This document shows, in pieces, positions 1 to 6,712 of a stretch of 14,784 nucleotides of DNA (positions are counted from its first letter, which is position 1; each line of letters begins with the position of its first letter). The stretch is from an uncultured Eubacteriales bacterium (GTDB taxonomy: Bacteria; Bacillota; Clostridia; Lachnospirales; Lachnospiraceae): positions 1-14,784 of the forward strand of contig URMF01000068.1 in NCBI GenBank assembly GCA_900548855.1, given 5' to 3'. The position numbers were made by a program, and so were the translations under genes. The notes under the pieces are model-generated. The model saw only the letters and a list, made by a program, of their open reading frames with translations. It searched no databases and had not been told where the DNA came from.

Positions 1-1103
1 CAAGACGTAGAGCCGAAGAGGAAGCAAGACGGAAGGCCGAGGAAGAGGCAAGACGTAGAGCCGAAGAGGAAGCAAGACGGAAGGCCGAGGAAGAGGCAAG
101 ACGTAGAGCCGAAGAGGAAGCAAGACGGAAGGCCGAGGAAGAGGCAAGACGGAAAGCCGAAGAGGAGGCGAGACAGAAGGCCGAGGAAGAGGCAAGACGT
201 AGAGCCGAAGAGGAAGCAAGACGGAAGGCTGAGGAAGAGGCGAGACGTAGAGCCGAAGAGGAAGCAGCTCGGAAAGCGGAAGAGGAAGCGTTGAAGTATA
301 AGAAGCTCGCTGAAGAGGCAGCCCGGAAGGCAGATGAGGCTGAAAAGGCACTTGAGGCAGCCAAGGCAGGTTCTGTGGGTGCAAATAATTCAGGTGGAGA
401 TTTTGCATTACCTGTTGGGGCAGAGCAGTTCTTAGGAAAATATCTAGTCGTTGGAGCAATTAGTGACCAGATAGTACGTGCCATGAGATATATTAGTGAG
501 AATCCATCAGAACCTAGAAATGTTGTAATTCTTGGGCAGTATGGATTTGGAACTACTGCGATTGCAGAGGATTTTGCGAGAAGCTTTTATGCAATGGGTA
601 TTTGTAAGACAAAAACAATTGCAAAGATTAAAGCAGGAGCTTTAAATAGGGCTAATATCGGTGATGCTATTTCTAAATTGCAGGGTGGTTGCCTTGTAGT
701 AGAAAATGCGGGAGTTATTTCTCCTGAAAAATTAGATGAAATTTATCAGATTGTAAGCAATCCAAATAATGATGTAGTTGTTATTATGACTGGACAAATC
801 CAGACATTGTCTAAGCTTTTCAAAGATAATGTTGTGATTTCCGCTCAGTTTAAGCATTTAATCCAGGTACATAGAATTACGGATATGGATGTATTTTCGA
901 TAGCAAAGAACTATGCAGTACAGCAAGGATATCCATGTGAGTCTGATGCGGAAAACAATCTTCGCAGAAGAATGCAGGAGGTAGAGAGCGGTAATCTTGA
1001 CAGAGTGTTAAAGATTGTAGATAATGCGGTTTCTAAGGCACACAACCGTGAAATGAGTTCGGGAGAGCAGGAGCATCATCTGGTATCCGCTGATTTTGAG
1101 TAA
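1..1103 (+). CDS. Charged-repeat protein with degenerate AAA+-like C-terminal domain (5' partial)
   Basis: The frame is open from the window edge (first full codon at 3), so the gene starts upstream and the TTG at 291 is not its start. Seen: twelve octads of the form RRxAEEEA (3-290), a short Lys/Ala/Glu-rich helix, a Gly/Asn/Ser linker (about 369-405), then a domain of about 220 residues. That domain has a Walker-A-like GQYGFGTT (534-557) with Thr where the Lys should be, and a Walker-B-like CLVVENAG (690-713). The tail recalls the lid of SpoVK/CbbX-type AAA+ proteins, but the usual Arg-finger region (SRF in relatives) reads AQF and the expected GNAR-type sensor-2 reads GNLDRV. Inferred: a non-hydrolysing AAA+ fold on a long rigid helical stalk. 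Its role is unknown. No membrane segment or signal peptide is visible in the part present. The frame and end are certain; the domain assignment is moderate. Confidence 0.85.
   Translation, partial: RRRAEEEARRKAEEEARRRAEEEARRKAEEEARRRAEEEARRKAEEEARRKAEEEARQKAEEEARRRAEEEARRKAEEEARRRAEEEAARKAEEEALKYKKLAEEAARKADEAEKALEAAKAGSVGANNSGGDFALPVGAEQFLGKYLVVGAISDQIVRAMRYISENPSEPRNVVILGQYGFGTTAIAEDFARSFYAMGICKTKTIAKIKAGALNRANIGDAISKLQGGCLVVENAGVISPEKLDEIYQIVSNPNNDVVVIMTGQIQTLSKLFKDNVVISAQFKHLIQVHRITDMDVFSIAKNYAVQQGYPCESDAENNLRRRMQEVESGNLDRVLKIVDNAVSKAHNREMSSGEQEHHLVSADFE
3..290 (+). repeat. In-frame 24-bp tandem repeat (12 copies), partly organised as 48-bp units
   Basis: Twelve uninterrupted 24-bp units encode RRRAEEEA, RRKAEEEA or close variants (RQKAEEEA, ARKAEEEA). 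The first 144 bases (3-146) are three identical 48-bp units encoding RRRAEEEARRKAEEEA. A nearly identical fourth (two base changes) lies at 195-242. Identity at the DNA level, not only the protein level, points to recent expansion by slippage or unequal crossing over. The array begins at the window edge, so the true copy number is unknown. Confidence 0.95.
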
Positions 1104-1128
1104 ATTTTAATATTGCAGATAAAAGAGA

Positions 1129-1170
1129 AGGAAAGGGAATGTTTTTTTCAACATTCCCTCTCTTGGTTTT
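1129..1170 (+). terminator. Probable terminator after the repeat/AAA+-like gene
   Basis: AGGGAATGTT (1134-1143) pairs with AACATTCCCT (1150-1159) around a six-base T/C loop. Weaker pairing extends outward on both arms to about 1129 and 1164. The downstream tract is GGTTTT, a poor U-run, so termination may be partial. It lies 30 bases after the stop codon. The rest of the gap to the next gene (1171-1351) is A+T-rich; I see no gene and no convincing sigma-A promoter there. Confidence 0.5.
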
Positions 1171-1366
1171 ATGCTGAAGAAAATGGATTGCTGTGTATGT
1201 CAAAAGGAAAAAGCCACATAAAGCATGAGGAATATTAAAAATAATAAGGTAAAATGTAGAAAATACAAAAAAAGTATTTGTTTTTTTCTCATTTTTTGAT
1301 ACTATATAGTTGATTCAGTTTGAGATTTAACTTTAGATGATATAGATTAACGGAGGACAAAGCATT

Positions 1367-2350
1367 ATGTTTGATATGGATATAGGGATTGACCTTGGAA
1401 CAGCTAATGTTTTAGTGTATGTAAAAGGAAAAGGAATTGTTATTAATCAGCCATCAGTGGTAGCATTTGAGAAAAAAACAAAAAAGCTTATTGCAATTGG
1501 AAACAAAGCAAAGCTGATGATAGGAAAGGAGCCGGCTAATATTGAGGTAATCCGGCCGCTGAAACAAGGAGTAATTTCTGATTATACCGTTACAGAGAGA
1601 ATGTTGAAGGCCTTTATTGAGACAGCAATGCAGAAGAAAAGAATGCTGAGCAGACCGAGAATCTGTGTATGTGTTCCCAGTGGTGTAACGGAGCTTGAAA
1701 AACGTGGAGTGGAGGATGCAGTATACAGGGCAGGTGCGAAGCACGTAGATATTATGGAAGAGCCGATTGCGGCAGCAATTGGATCCGATATTGATATATC
1801 ACTGCCGAGGGGAAATATGATTGTAGATATTGGTGGGGGAACAACAGATGTTGCAGTAATTTCTCTTGGCGGTATTGTAGGGAGCAATTCCCTGAAGCTG
1901 GCAGGTGATGATTATAATGAAGCAATGATTAAATATATCCGCCGGACCTATAATTTGTTGATTGGGGAACCTACAGCGGAGAAGATTAAGATAGCGATTG
2001 GTACCGTATATCCAAGAGAAGAGCCGGTGACAATGGAAGTGAAAGGAAGAGATTTAGTAACCGGTTTTCCTGCCAGGATTATTGTGTCCTCTGAGGAGAC
2101 AATTGAAGCCTTTGCGGAGGTGACAGCCCAGATTCTGGATACCATTCATAATGTGCTGGAGATTTCACCACCGGAGTTGATTGCTGATATTGCAGAGCAT
2201 GGTATAGTTTTAAGCGGTGGAGGAAGCCTGATATATGGGTTAGACAAGCTGGTGGAGGAAAGCACAGGAATTCGTGCCTATGTAGCACCAACGGCACTGG
2301 AAGCGGTCGTCGTTGGAGCTGGCAAATCTGTAAATTATGTGAATAAATAA
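1367..2350 (+). CDS. mreB: MreB/Mbl-family rod-shape-determining actin homologue
   Basis: 327 residues, close to the family's usual 330-350. The actin/Hsp70 nucleotide-binding motifs are present in order: phosphate-1 DLGTAN (residues 9-14), EEPIAAAIG with the expected catalytic Glu (131-139), phosphate-2 DIGGGTTD (154-161) and the adenosine motif LSGGGSLIYG (282-291). MreB proteins polymerise on ATP under the membrane and guide the elongation machinery for peptidoglycan. The ATG follows GGAGGA (1352-1357) by nine bases. No mreC or mreD lies beside it, so it may be an additional paralogue (Mbl or MreBH type) and not the main mreBCD copy. The family is sure; which paralogue it is cannot be told from the window. 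It appears to be a single-gene unit, with a candidate terminator behind it. Confidence 0.95.
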   Translation: MFDMDIGIDLGTANVLVYVKGKGIVINQPSVVAFEKKTKKLIAIGNKAKLMIGKEPANIEVIRPLKQGVISDYTVTERMLKAFIETAMQKKRMLSRPRICVCVPSGVTELEKRGVEDAVYRAGAKHVDIMEEPIAAAIGSDIDISLPRGNMIVDIGGGTTDVAVISLGGIVGSNSLKLAGDDYNEAMIKYIRRTYNLLIGEPTAEKIKIAIGTVYPREEPVTMEVKGRDLVTGFPARIIVSSEETIEAFAEVTAQILDTIHNVLEISPPELIADIAEHGIVLSGGGSLIYGLDKLVEESTGIRAYVAPTALEAVVVGAGKSVNYVNK

Positions 2351-2397
2351 TATATTTGTATTAGAATGGCTGCCATTTATACAATATAACGAAATGT

Positions 2398-2445
2398 AAA
2401 GCGTCGATTAGAATCATATTACATGGTGAGTTGGCGCTTTCTTTG
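2398..2445 (+). terminator. Possible terminator after mreB
   Basis: AAAGCGTCGA (2398-2407) pairs with TTGGCGCTTT (2431-2440) over ten positions, two of them G-U, around a 23-base loop. It is followed by CTTTG, a short imperfect T-run. The long loop and weak tail make this tentative. Confidence 0.4.
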
Positions 2446-2475
2446 TTGCTAAACTATGATGGCTTAAAGTATTAT
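2446..2475 (+). promoter_or_regulatory. Candidate sigma-A promoter for the ygiQ-family gene
   Basis: TTGCTA (2446-2451) and TATTAT (2470-2475) are separated by 18 bases. The pair lies directly downstream of the candidate mreB terminator and about 30 bases before the gene start. Each box departs from consensus at one or two positions. Confidence 0.45.
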
Positions 2476-2507
2476 ATTGGCAAGAGTATAGAGAAGGAGG
2501 AAAGGGT

Positions 2508-4376
2508 ATGGGATTTTTACCTGTTACCCGGCAGGAAATGCTGGATTTGGGATGGGACAGACCGGATTTTGTATATGTAATAGGGGATGCTTATGTGGAT
2601 CATTCTTCATTTGGACATGCCATTATCAGCCGCATTCTGGAAGCAAATGGGTATCGGGTTGCTATAATATCCCAGCCGGACTGGAGAGAGGATTCCAGTA
2701 TTACGACCTTCGGGAAGCCCCGCCTTGGTTTTATAGTAACTGCGGGCAACATGGATTCTATGGTAAATCACTATACTGTGTCAAAAAAGAGAAGAAAAGA
2801 GGATGCATATACGCCAGGCGGTAAGAGTGGAAGGAGACCAGACTATGCAACTGTTGTCTATTGCAATCTGATAAAAAGAACTTACAAGGATTGTCCTGTT
2901 ATTGTTGGAGGAATTGAGGCAAGCTTAAGGAGGCTGGCACATTATGATTACTGGTCTGATAAATTAAAACGCTCTATTTTACTGGATTCCGGTGCAGATT
3001 TACTGATTTACGGCATGGGAGAGCATGCGATTGTGGAGATGGCAGATGCATTAAACAGTGGTCTTTCGATAGAAGACGTTACGTTTATACCAGGAACTGT
3101 TTATAAAACCAGAGATATCGACTCTGTGTATGATGGGATTATGCTGCCGGATTTTGTGTCCATGCAAAAGGATAAATTGGAGTATGCCAAAAGCTTTGCT
3201 GTCCAGTACCGTAACACAGATTCCTTTCAGGCGAAACCGTTAATTGAGAAATATGGAGAAAAGCGTTACATTGTACAGAATCCACCTTCCACACCGCTGA
3301 CCACTCAGGAGATGGATGATGTTTATGAACTTCCTTATATGAGAAGCTATCATCCGTCATATGAGGCGGAAGGCGGGGTTCCGGCGCTTTCGGAAATTAA
3401 ATTTTCCCTTACTAGCAACAGGGGCTGTTTCGGAGGCTGTAGCTTTTGTGCCCTTACATTTCATCAGGGCAGGATAGTTCAATGCCGGAGTCATGAATCA
3501 CTGGTCCGGGAAGCGGAGCTCATGACAAAGGATAAGGATTTTAAAGGTTATATCCATGATGTGGGGGGACCTACCGCCAATTTCCGGGCACCGGCTTGTA
3601 AAAAGCAGATGACACAGGGTGTGTGTTCTCATAAGCAGTGCCTGTTTCCGCAGCCTTGTAAAAATCTGGTGGCAGACCATTCGGATTATATTGCGTTACT
3701 TCGGAAGCTTCGCCAGATTCCGGGAGTGAAAAAGGTATTTATACGTTCCGGTATCCGGTTTGATTATGTAATGGCGGATTCCAAAAATGATTTTTTAATG
3801 GAACTTTGCAGGCATCATATCAGTGGACAGCTTCGTGTCGCACCGGAGCATGTGGCGGATGAGGTCCTAGATAAAATGGGAAAACCTCGGAATGCTGTTT
3901 ATACCCAGTTTGTAAAAAAGTTTGATAAAATTAATGAAAAACTGAAAAAGGAGCAGTATCTGGTTCCGTATTTGATGTCCTCCCATCCGGGCTCAGGACT
4001 GAGAGAAGCGGTTATTTTGGCAGAGTATATCAGGGATTTGGGGTATATGCCGGAGCAGGTACAGGATTTTTACCCGACGCCGTCTACCATGTCTACTTGT
4101 ATGTATTATACCGGGGTAGATCCCAGAACCATGGAGCCGGTGTATGTGCCCCGGTCACCCCATGAAAAGGCAATGCAGAGAGCATTGATTCAGTACCGCA
4201 GACCGGAAAATTATGACCTGGTAAAGGAAGCATTGATAAAGACGGGATGCCGGAATCTGATAGGTTTTGATAAAAAATGCCTGATTCCGCCAAGAAAAAT
4301 GAAACCGGTCACAGAAATGAAAAAGCAATATGGAAAGAAAAGGGAGCAAAAAAATAGATATTATAAGAAAAAATAG
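2508..4376 (+). CDS. YgiQ-family radical SAM protein
   Basis: 622 residues, a normal length for the YgiQ (UPF0313) family. The N-terminal part (about 1-290) has the conserved VIGDAYVDHSSFGHAIISR and ISQPDW blocks and resembles a cobalamin-binding-like domain. The radical SAM core follows, with the iron-sulfur motif CFGGCSFC: Cys307, Cys311 and Cys314 should hold the [4Fe-4S] cluster that cleaves S-adenosylmethionine. A Cys-rich segment (about residues 364-388) may bind metal. The protein ends in a strongly basic tail rich in Lys, Arg and Tyr. Its physiological substrate is not established as far as I know, so no reaction is assigned. The start is supported by AAGGAGG (2494-2500), seven bases before the ATG. 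It seems to be transcribed alone. Arg codon use (CGG, CGC, AGG, AGA) differs from the butyrate genes that follow. Confidence 0.93.
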   Translation: MGFLPVTRQEMLDLGWDRPDFVYVIGDAYVDHSSFGHAIISRILEANGYRVAIISQPDWREDSSITTFGKPRLGFIVTAGNMDSMVNHYTVSKKRRKEDAYTPGGKSGRRPDYATVVYCNLIKRTYKDCPVIVGGIEASLRRLAHYDYWSDKLKRSILLDSGADLLIYGMGEHAIVEMADALNSGLSIEDVTFIPGTVYKTRDIDSVYDGIMLPDFVSMQKDKLEYAKSFAVQYRNTDSFQAKPLIEKYGEKRYIVQNPPSTPLTTQEMDDVYELPYMRSYHPSYEAEGGVPALSEIKFSLTSNRGCFGGCSFCALTFHQGRIVQCRSHESLVREAELMTKDKDFKGYIHDVGGPTANFRAPACKKQMTQGVCSHKQCLFPQPCKNLVADHSDYIALLRKLRQIPGVKKVFIRSGIRFDYVMADSKNDFLMELCRHHISGQLRVAPEHVADEVLDKMGKPRNAVYTQFVKKFDKINEKLKKEQYLVPYLMSSHPGSGLREAVILAEYIRDLGYMPEQVQDFYPTPSTMSTCMYYTGVDPRTMEPVYVPRSPHEKAMQRALIQYRRPENYDLVKEALIKTGCRNLIGFDKKCLIPPRKMKPVTEMKKQYGKKREQKNRYYKKK

Positions 4377-4410
4377 AAATAATTTTCAATTTGTCTACAT
4401 GGATAATTAG

Positions 4411-4439
4411 TTGCAACTTTAAAAAATATATGCTATCAT
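4411..4439 (+). promoter_or_regulatory. Strong sigma-A promoter of the butyrate operon
   Basis: TTGCAA (4411-4416) is separated by exactly 17 bases from TATCAT (4434-4439). The -10 is preceded by TGC (4431-4433), the TGn of an extended -10. The spacer is A+T-rich. Transcription would start near 4446, leaving a leader of about 90 bases before thl. This is the only good promoter seen upstream of the six-gene cluster. Confidence 0.75.
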
Positions 4440-4446
4440 GTTAGCA
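4431..4446. promoter_or_regulatory. 16-bp palindromic operator candidate over the -10 box (Rex-like)
   Basis: TGCTATCATGTTAGCA is an inverted repeat with 14 of 16 positions symmetric, and it covers the whole -10 element up to the predicted start point. Compared with the inner 16 positions of the clostridial Rex consensus (TGTTAA, four bases, TTAACA), 9 of the 12 specified positions match with the right half-site spacing. Rex senses NADH/NAD+ and is known to repress the equivalent thl/crt operon in Clostridium acetobutylicum. The palindrome is seen; the identity of the binding protein is inference. Confidence 0.5.
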
Positions 4447-4460
4447 GATTGCGTGATGAG

Positions 4461-4499
4461 TGAAACATTGGTATATCAATCATTTTTGATGCTGTTTCA
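4461..4499 (+). promoter_or_regulatory. Nested hairpin in the thl mRNA leader
   Basis: TGAAACA (4461-4467) pairs with TGTTTCA (4493-4499). Inside it, ATCAA (4475-4479) pairs with TTGAT (4486-4490) around a six-base loop. The structure lies between the predicted transcription start and the thl ribosome binding site (4524-4529) and is not followed by a T-run, so it is not a terminator. A role in mRNA stability or regulation is possible but unproven. Confidence 0.4.
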
Positions 4500-4538
4500 T
4501 GTCTGTCCGCAAAAATTTTAAACGGAGGATGTTTCATT

Positions 4539-5720
4539 ATGTCAAAGAAAGTTGTTTTAGCTGGCGCTTGTCGTACGGCAATCGGAACTATGGGTGGAGG
4601 TTTAAGTACAACTCCGGCTCCAGTATTAGGATCTATTGTTATTAAAGAAGCTTTAAACAGAGCTGGTGTTCCTGCTGATCAGGTAGACCATGTATATATG
4701 GGTTGTGTAATCCAGGCGGGTCTTGGTCAGAATGTAGCACGTCAGGCTTCCATTAAGGCTGGTTTGTCAGTCGAGACCCCGGCAGTTACCGTTAATGTTG
4801 TTTGTGGTTCAGGTTTGAACTGTGTTAATATGGCTGCACAAATGATTCAGGCAGGGGATGCAGATATTGTTGTAGCAGGTGGTGTGGAGAATATGTCTAT
4901 GGCTCCATATGCATTAAAGCAGGCTCGTTTCGGATATAGAATGGGTAACAATACTATGGTAGATACCATGGTTAATGATGCATTATGGGATGCATTTAAT
5001 GATTACCATATGGGTATTACTGCTGAGAATGTATGCGAGAAGTATGGCATTACAAGAGAAGAATTAGATGCATTTGCTGCTAAGTCACAGCAAAAAGCTG
5101 CAGCAGCGATTGAATCCGGTGCATTTAAGGATGAGATTGTTCCAGTAGAGGTTCAGCAGAAGAAGCAGACTGTTATTTTTGACACGGATGAAGGTCCACG
5201 TCCTGGAACTACTGCAGAAAGTATTGCTAAGTTACGTCCTGCATTTAAGAAGGATGGTATTGTTACAGCAGCAAACTCTTCCGGTATCAATGACGGTGCA
5301 GCAGCAATTGTTGTAATGAGTGAAGAGAAGGCTAAGGAGTTAGGAGTTAAGCCTATGGCTACATTTGTTGCCGGAGCATTAGGAGGTGTTGACCCATCTA
5401 TTATGGGTGTTGGTCCGGTTGCTGCTACTAAGAAGGTTATGGCTAAGGCTGGTTATAAGATTGAGGACTTTGATATTATTGAGGCAAATGAAGCATTTGC
5501 AGCACAGTCAATTGCTGTTCAGAGAGATCTTGGCTTCACAGATGAACAGTTAAATCCAAACGGTGGTGCCATTGCACTTGGACATCCTGTTGGAGCATCT
5601 GGATGCCGTATTCTTGTTACTCTGTTACATGAAATGGAGAAGAAAGGTGCTAAGAAGGGTCTTGCTACTCTTTGTATTGGTGGCGGTATGGGTTGTTCTA
5701 CTATCGTTGAGCGTGATTAA
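4539..5720 (+). CDS. thl: Acetyl-CoA acetyltransferase (thiolase)
   Basis: Joins two acetyl-CoA to acetoacetyl-CoA, the first step of butyrate formation, in the cytosol. 393 residues, the usual length for a biosynthetic thiolase, which normally works as a tetramer. The acyl-accepting Cys89 is in NVVCGSGL, His349 is in GHPVGASG, and the second active-site Cys379 is in CIGGGMG. All three catalytic residues and their contexts are intact. The ATG follows GGAGGA (4524-4529) by nine bases. It is first in the operon, behind the extended -10 promoter and Rex-like palindrome. All 11 Arg codons are CGT (7) or AGA (4), the pattern of a highly expressed gene. A 69-base gap separates it from crt. The assignment is firm; the symbol thl (also atoB) follows clostridial usage. 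Confidence 0.97.
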   Translation: MSKKVVLAGACRTAIGTMGGGLSTTPAPVLGSIVIKEALNRAGVPADQVDHVYMGCVIQAGLGQNVARQASIKAGLSVETPAVTVNVVCGSGLNCVNMAAQMIQAGDADIVVAGGVENMSMAPYALKQARFGYRMGNNTMVDTMVNDALWDAFNDYHMGITAENVCEKYGITREELDAFAAKSQQKAAAAIESGAFKDEIVPVEVQQKKQTVIFDTDEGPRPGTTAESIAKLRPAFKKDGIVTAANSSGINDGAAAIVVMSEEKAKELGVKPMATFVAGALGGVDPSIMGVGPVAATKKVMAKAGYKIEDFDIIEANEAFAAQSIAVQRDLGFTDEQLNPNGGAIALGHPVGASGCRILVTLLHEMEKKGAKKGLATLCIGGGMGCSTIVERD

Positions 5721-5789
5721 TCAAATACTGAATACATGGTATTTAGAATTTGTATGTTGTAACCAATAATGATTAAAGGAGATATTCAC

Positions 5790-6581
5790 ATGGAGTTTAT
5801 CACATATGAACAGGATGGTTTTGTCGGGGTAATCACCATCAACCGTCCAAAAGCATTAAATGCTTTAAATAGTCAGGTTTTGGATGAATTAAATGCAGCA
5901 TTAGATGCAGTTGATTTAAATACAACCAGAGCCTTGATTTTAACAGGTGCCGGAGACAAGTCCTTTGTTGCCGGTGCAGATATTGGAGAGATGTCTACCC
6001 TTACGAAAGCAGAAGGTGAAGCTTTCGGTAAGAAGGGAAATGATGTATTCCGTAAGCTTGAGACATTCCCGATTCCTGTGATTGCAGCCGTAAATGGTTT
6101 TGCATTAGGTGGAGGATGCGAGATTTCTATGAGCTGTGATATCAGAATCTGTTCTGAAAATGCAGTGTTTGGACAGCCGGAGGTTGGACTTGGCATAACA
6201 CCGGGATTCGGCGGTACACAGAGATTGGCACGATTGGTAAGTCCGGGTATGGCAAAGCAGATGATTTATACAGCTCGTAATATTAAGGCGGATGAAGCAT
6301 ACCGCATTGGTCTTGTCAACGCCGTATATCCACAAGAAGAATTAATGGCAGCAGCTAAGAAGATGGCTGCAGGTATTGCAGCGCAGGCTCCGATTGCTGT
6401 CCGTAACTGTAAGAAGGCGATTAATGATGGTTTACAGGTGGATATGGATCAGGCAATCGTAATCGAAGAGAAATTATTTGGTGACTGTTTTGAGACAGAG
6501 GACCAGAAGGCTGGAATGGGTAATTTCTTAGAGAAGGATAAGGAAAAGAAGTTAAAGGTTGTACCGTTCCAGAACAAATAA
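5790..6581 (+). CDS. crt: 3-hydroxybutyryl-CoA dehydratase (crotonase)
   Basis: Removes water from 3-hydroxybutyryl-CoA to give crotonyl-CoA. 263 residues from the chosen start, typical of the enoyl-CoA hydratase/isomerase family, which forms hexamers. The oxyanion-hole regions are FVAGADI (59-65) and ALGGGCE (105-111). The two catalytic glutamates, Glu111 and Glu131 (in QPEVGLG), sit 20 residues apart as in rat crotonase. An in-frame ATG at 5769 exists, but the Shine-Dalgarno AGGAG (5777-5781) lies downstream of it and eight bases before the ATG at 5790, so 5790 is the real start. Second gene of the butyrate operon. It is followed by a 131-base gap containing a strong hairpin, so its mRNA level could differ from that of the downstream genes. 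Confidence 0.96.
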   Translation: MEFITYEQDGFVGVITINRPKALNALNSQVLDELNAALDAVDLNTTRALILTGAGDKSFVAGADIGEMSTLTKAEGEAFGKKGNDVFRKLETFPIPVIAAVNGFALGGGCEISMSCDIRICSENAVFGQPEVGLGITPGFGGTQRLARLVSPGMAKQMIYTARNIKADEAYRIGLVNAVYPQEELMAAAKKMAAGIAAQAPIAVRNCKKAINDGLQVDMDQAIVIEEKLFGDCFETEDQKAGMGNFLEKDKEKKLKVVPFQNK

Positions 6582-6596
6582 GAATAAGATTTTATT

Positions 6597-6630
6597 ACAT
6601 TTAGGGTGGCCATTTGACCATCCTAAATGT
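6597..6630 (+). promoter_or_regulatory. Strong hairpin between crt and hbd, without U-run
   Basis: ACATTTAGGGTGG (6597-6609) pairs with CCATCCTAAATGT (6618-6630): 13 consecutive pairs, one of them G-U, with an eight-base loop. It is followed by GTGAAATAAG, not a T-tract, so it should not terminate efficiently. A second weak hairpin, GTTTGAA/TTCAAAC (6648-6654 with 6670-6676), follows before the hbd ribosome binding site. Position and shape suit an mRNA processing or stabilising element inside the operon; this is inference. Confidence 0.6.
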
Positions 6631-6712
6631 GTGAAATAAGGATAGCAGTTTGAACGAAACGTAAATGAATTCAAACAGTATATTCAATATTATTTTTTAG
6701 GAGGATATGAAA

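Noticed and set aside
3..290. CRISPR-like regular repeat
   Set aside because: The units are contiguous with no spacers, in frame, and encode a regular helix.
291..293. TTG as the start of the first gene
   Set aside because: The same frame is open and clearly coding from the window edge through twelve octad repeats; there is no ribosome binding site before 291.
1261..1287. AAATAC/GTATTT hairpin followed by seven Ts
   Set aside because: The six-pair stem is entirely A+T apart from one pair and sits in a poly-A/T region upstream of mreB; it is too weak to call a terminator.
5769..5771. Upstream ATG as crt start
   Set aside because: The Shine-Dalgarno AGGAG lies downstream of it, and the ATG at 5790 is correctly spaced and begins the conserved protein.
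6707..6709. Upstream ATG as hbd start
   Set aside because: Only two bases separate it from AGGAGG; the ATG at 6713 has eight.
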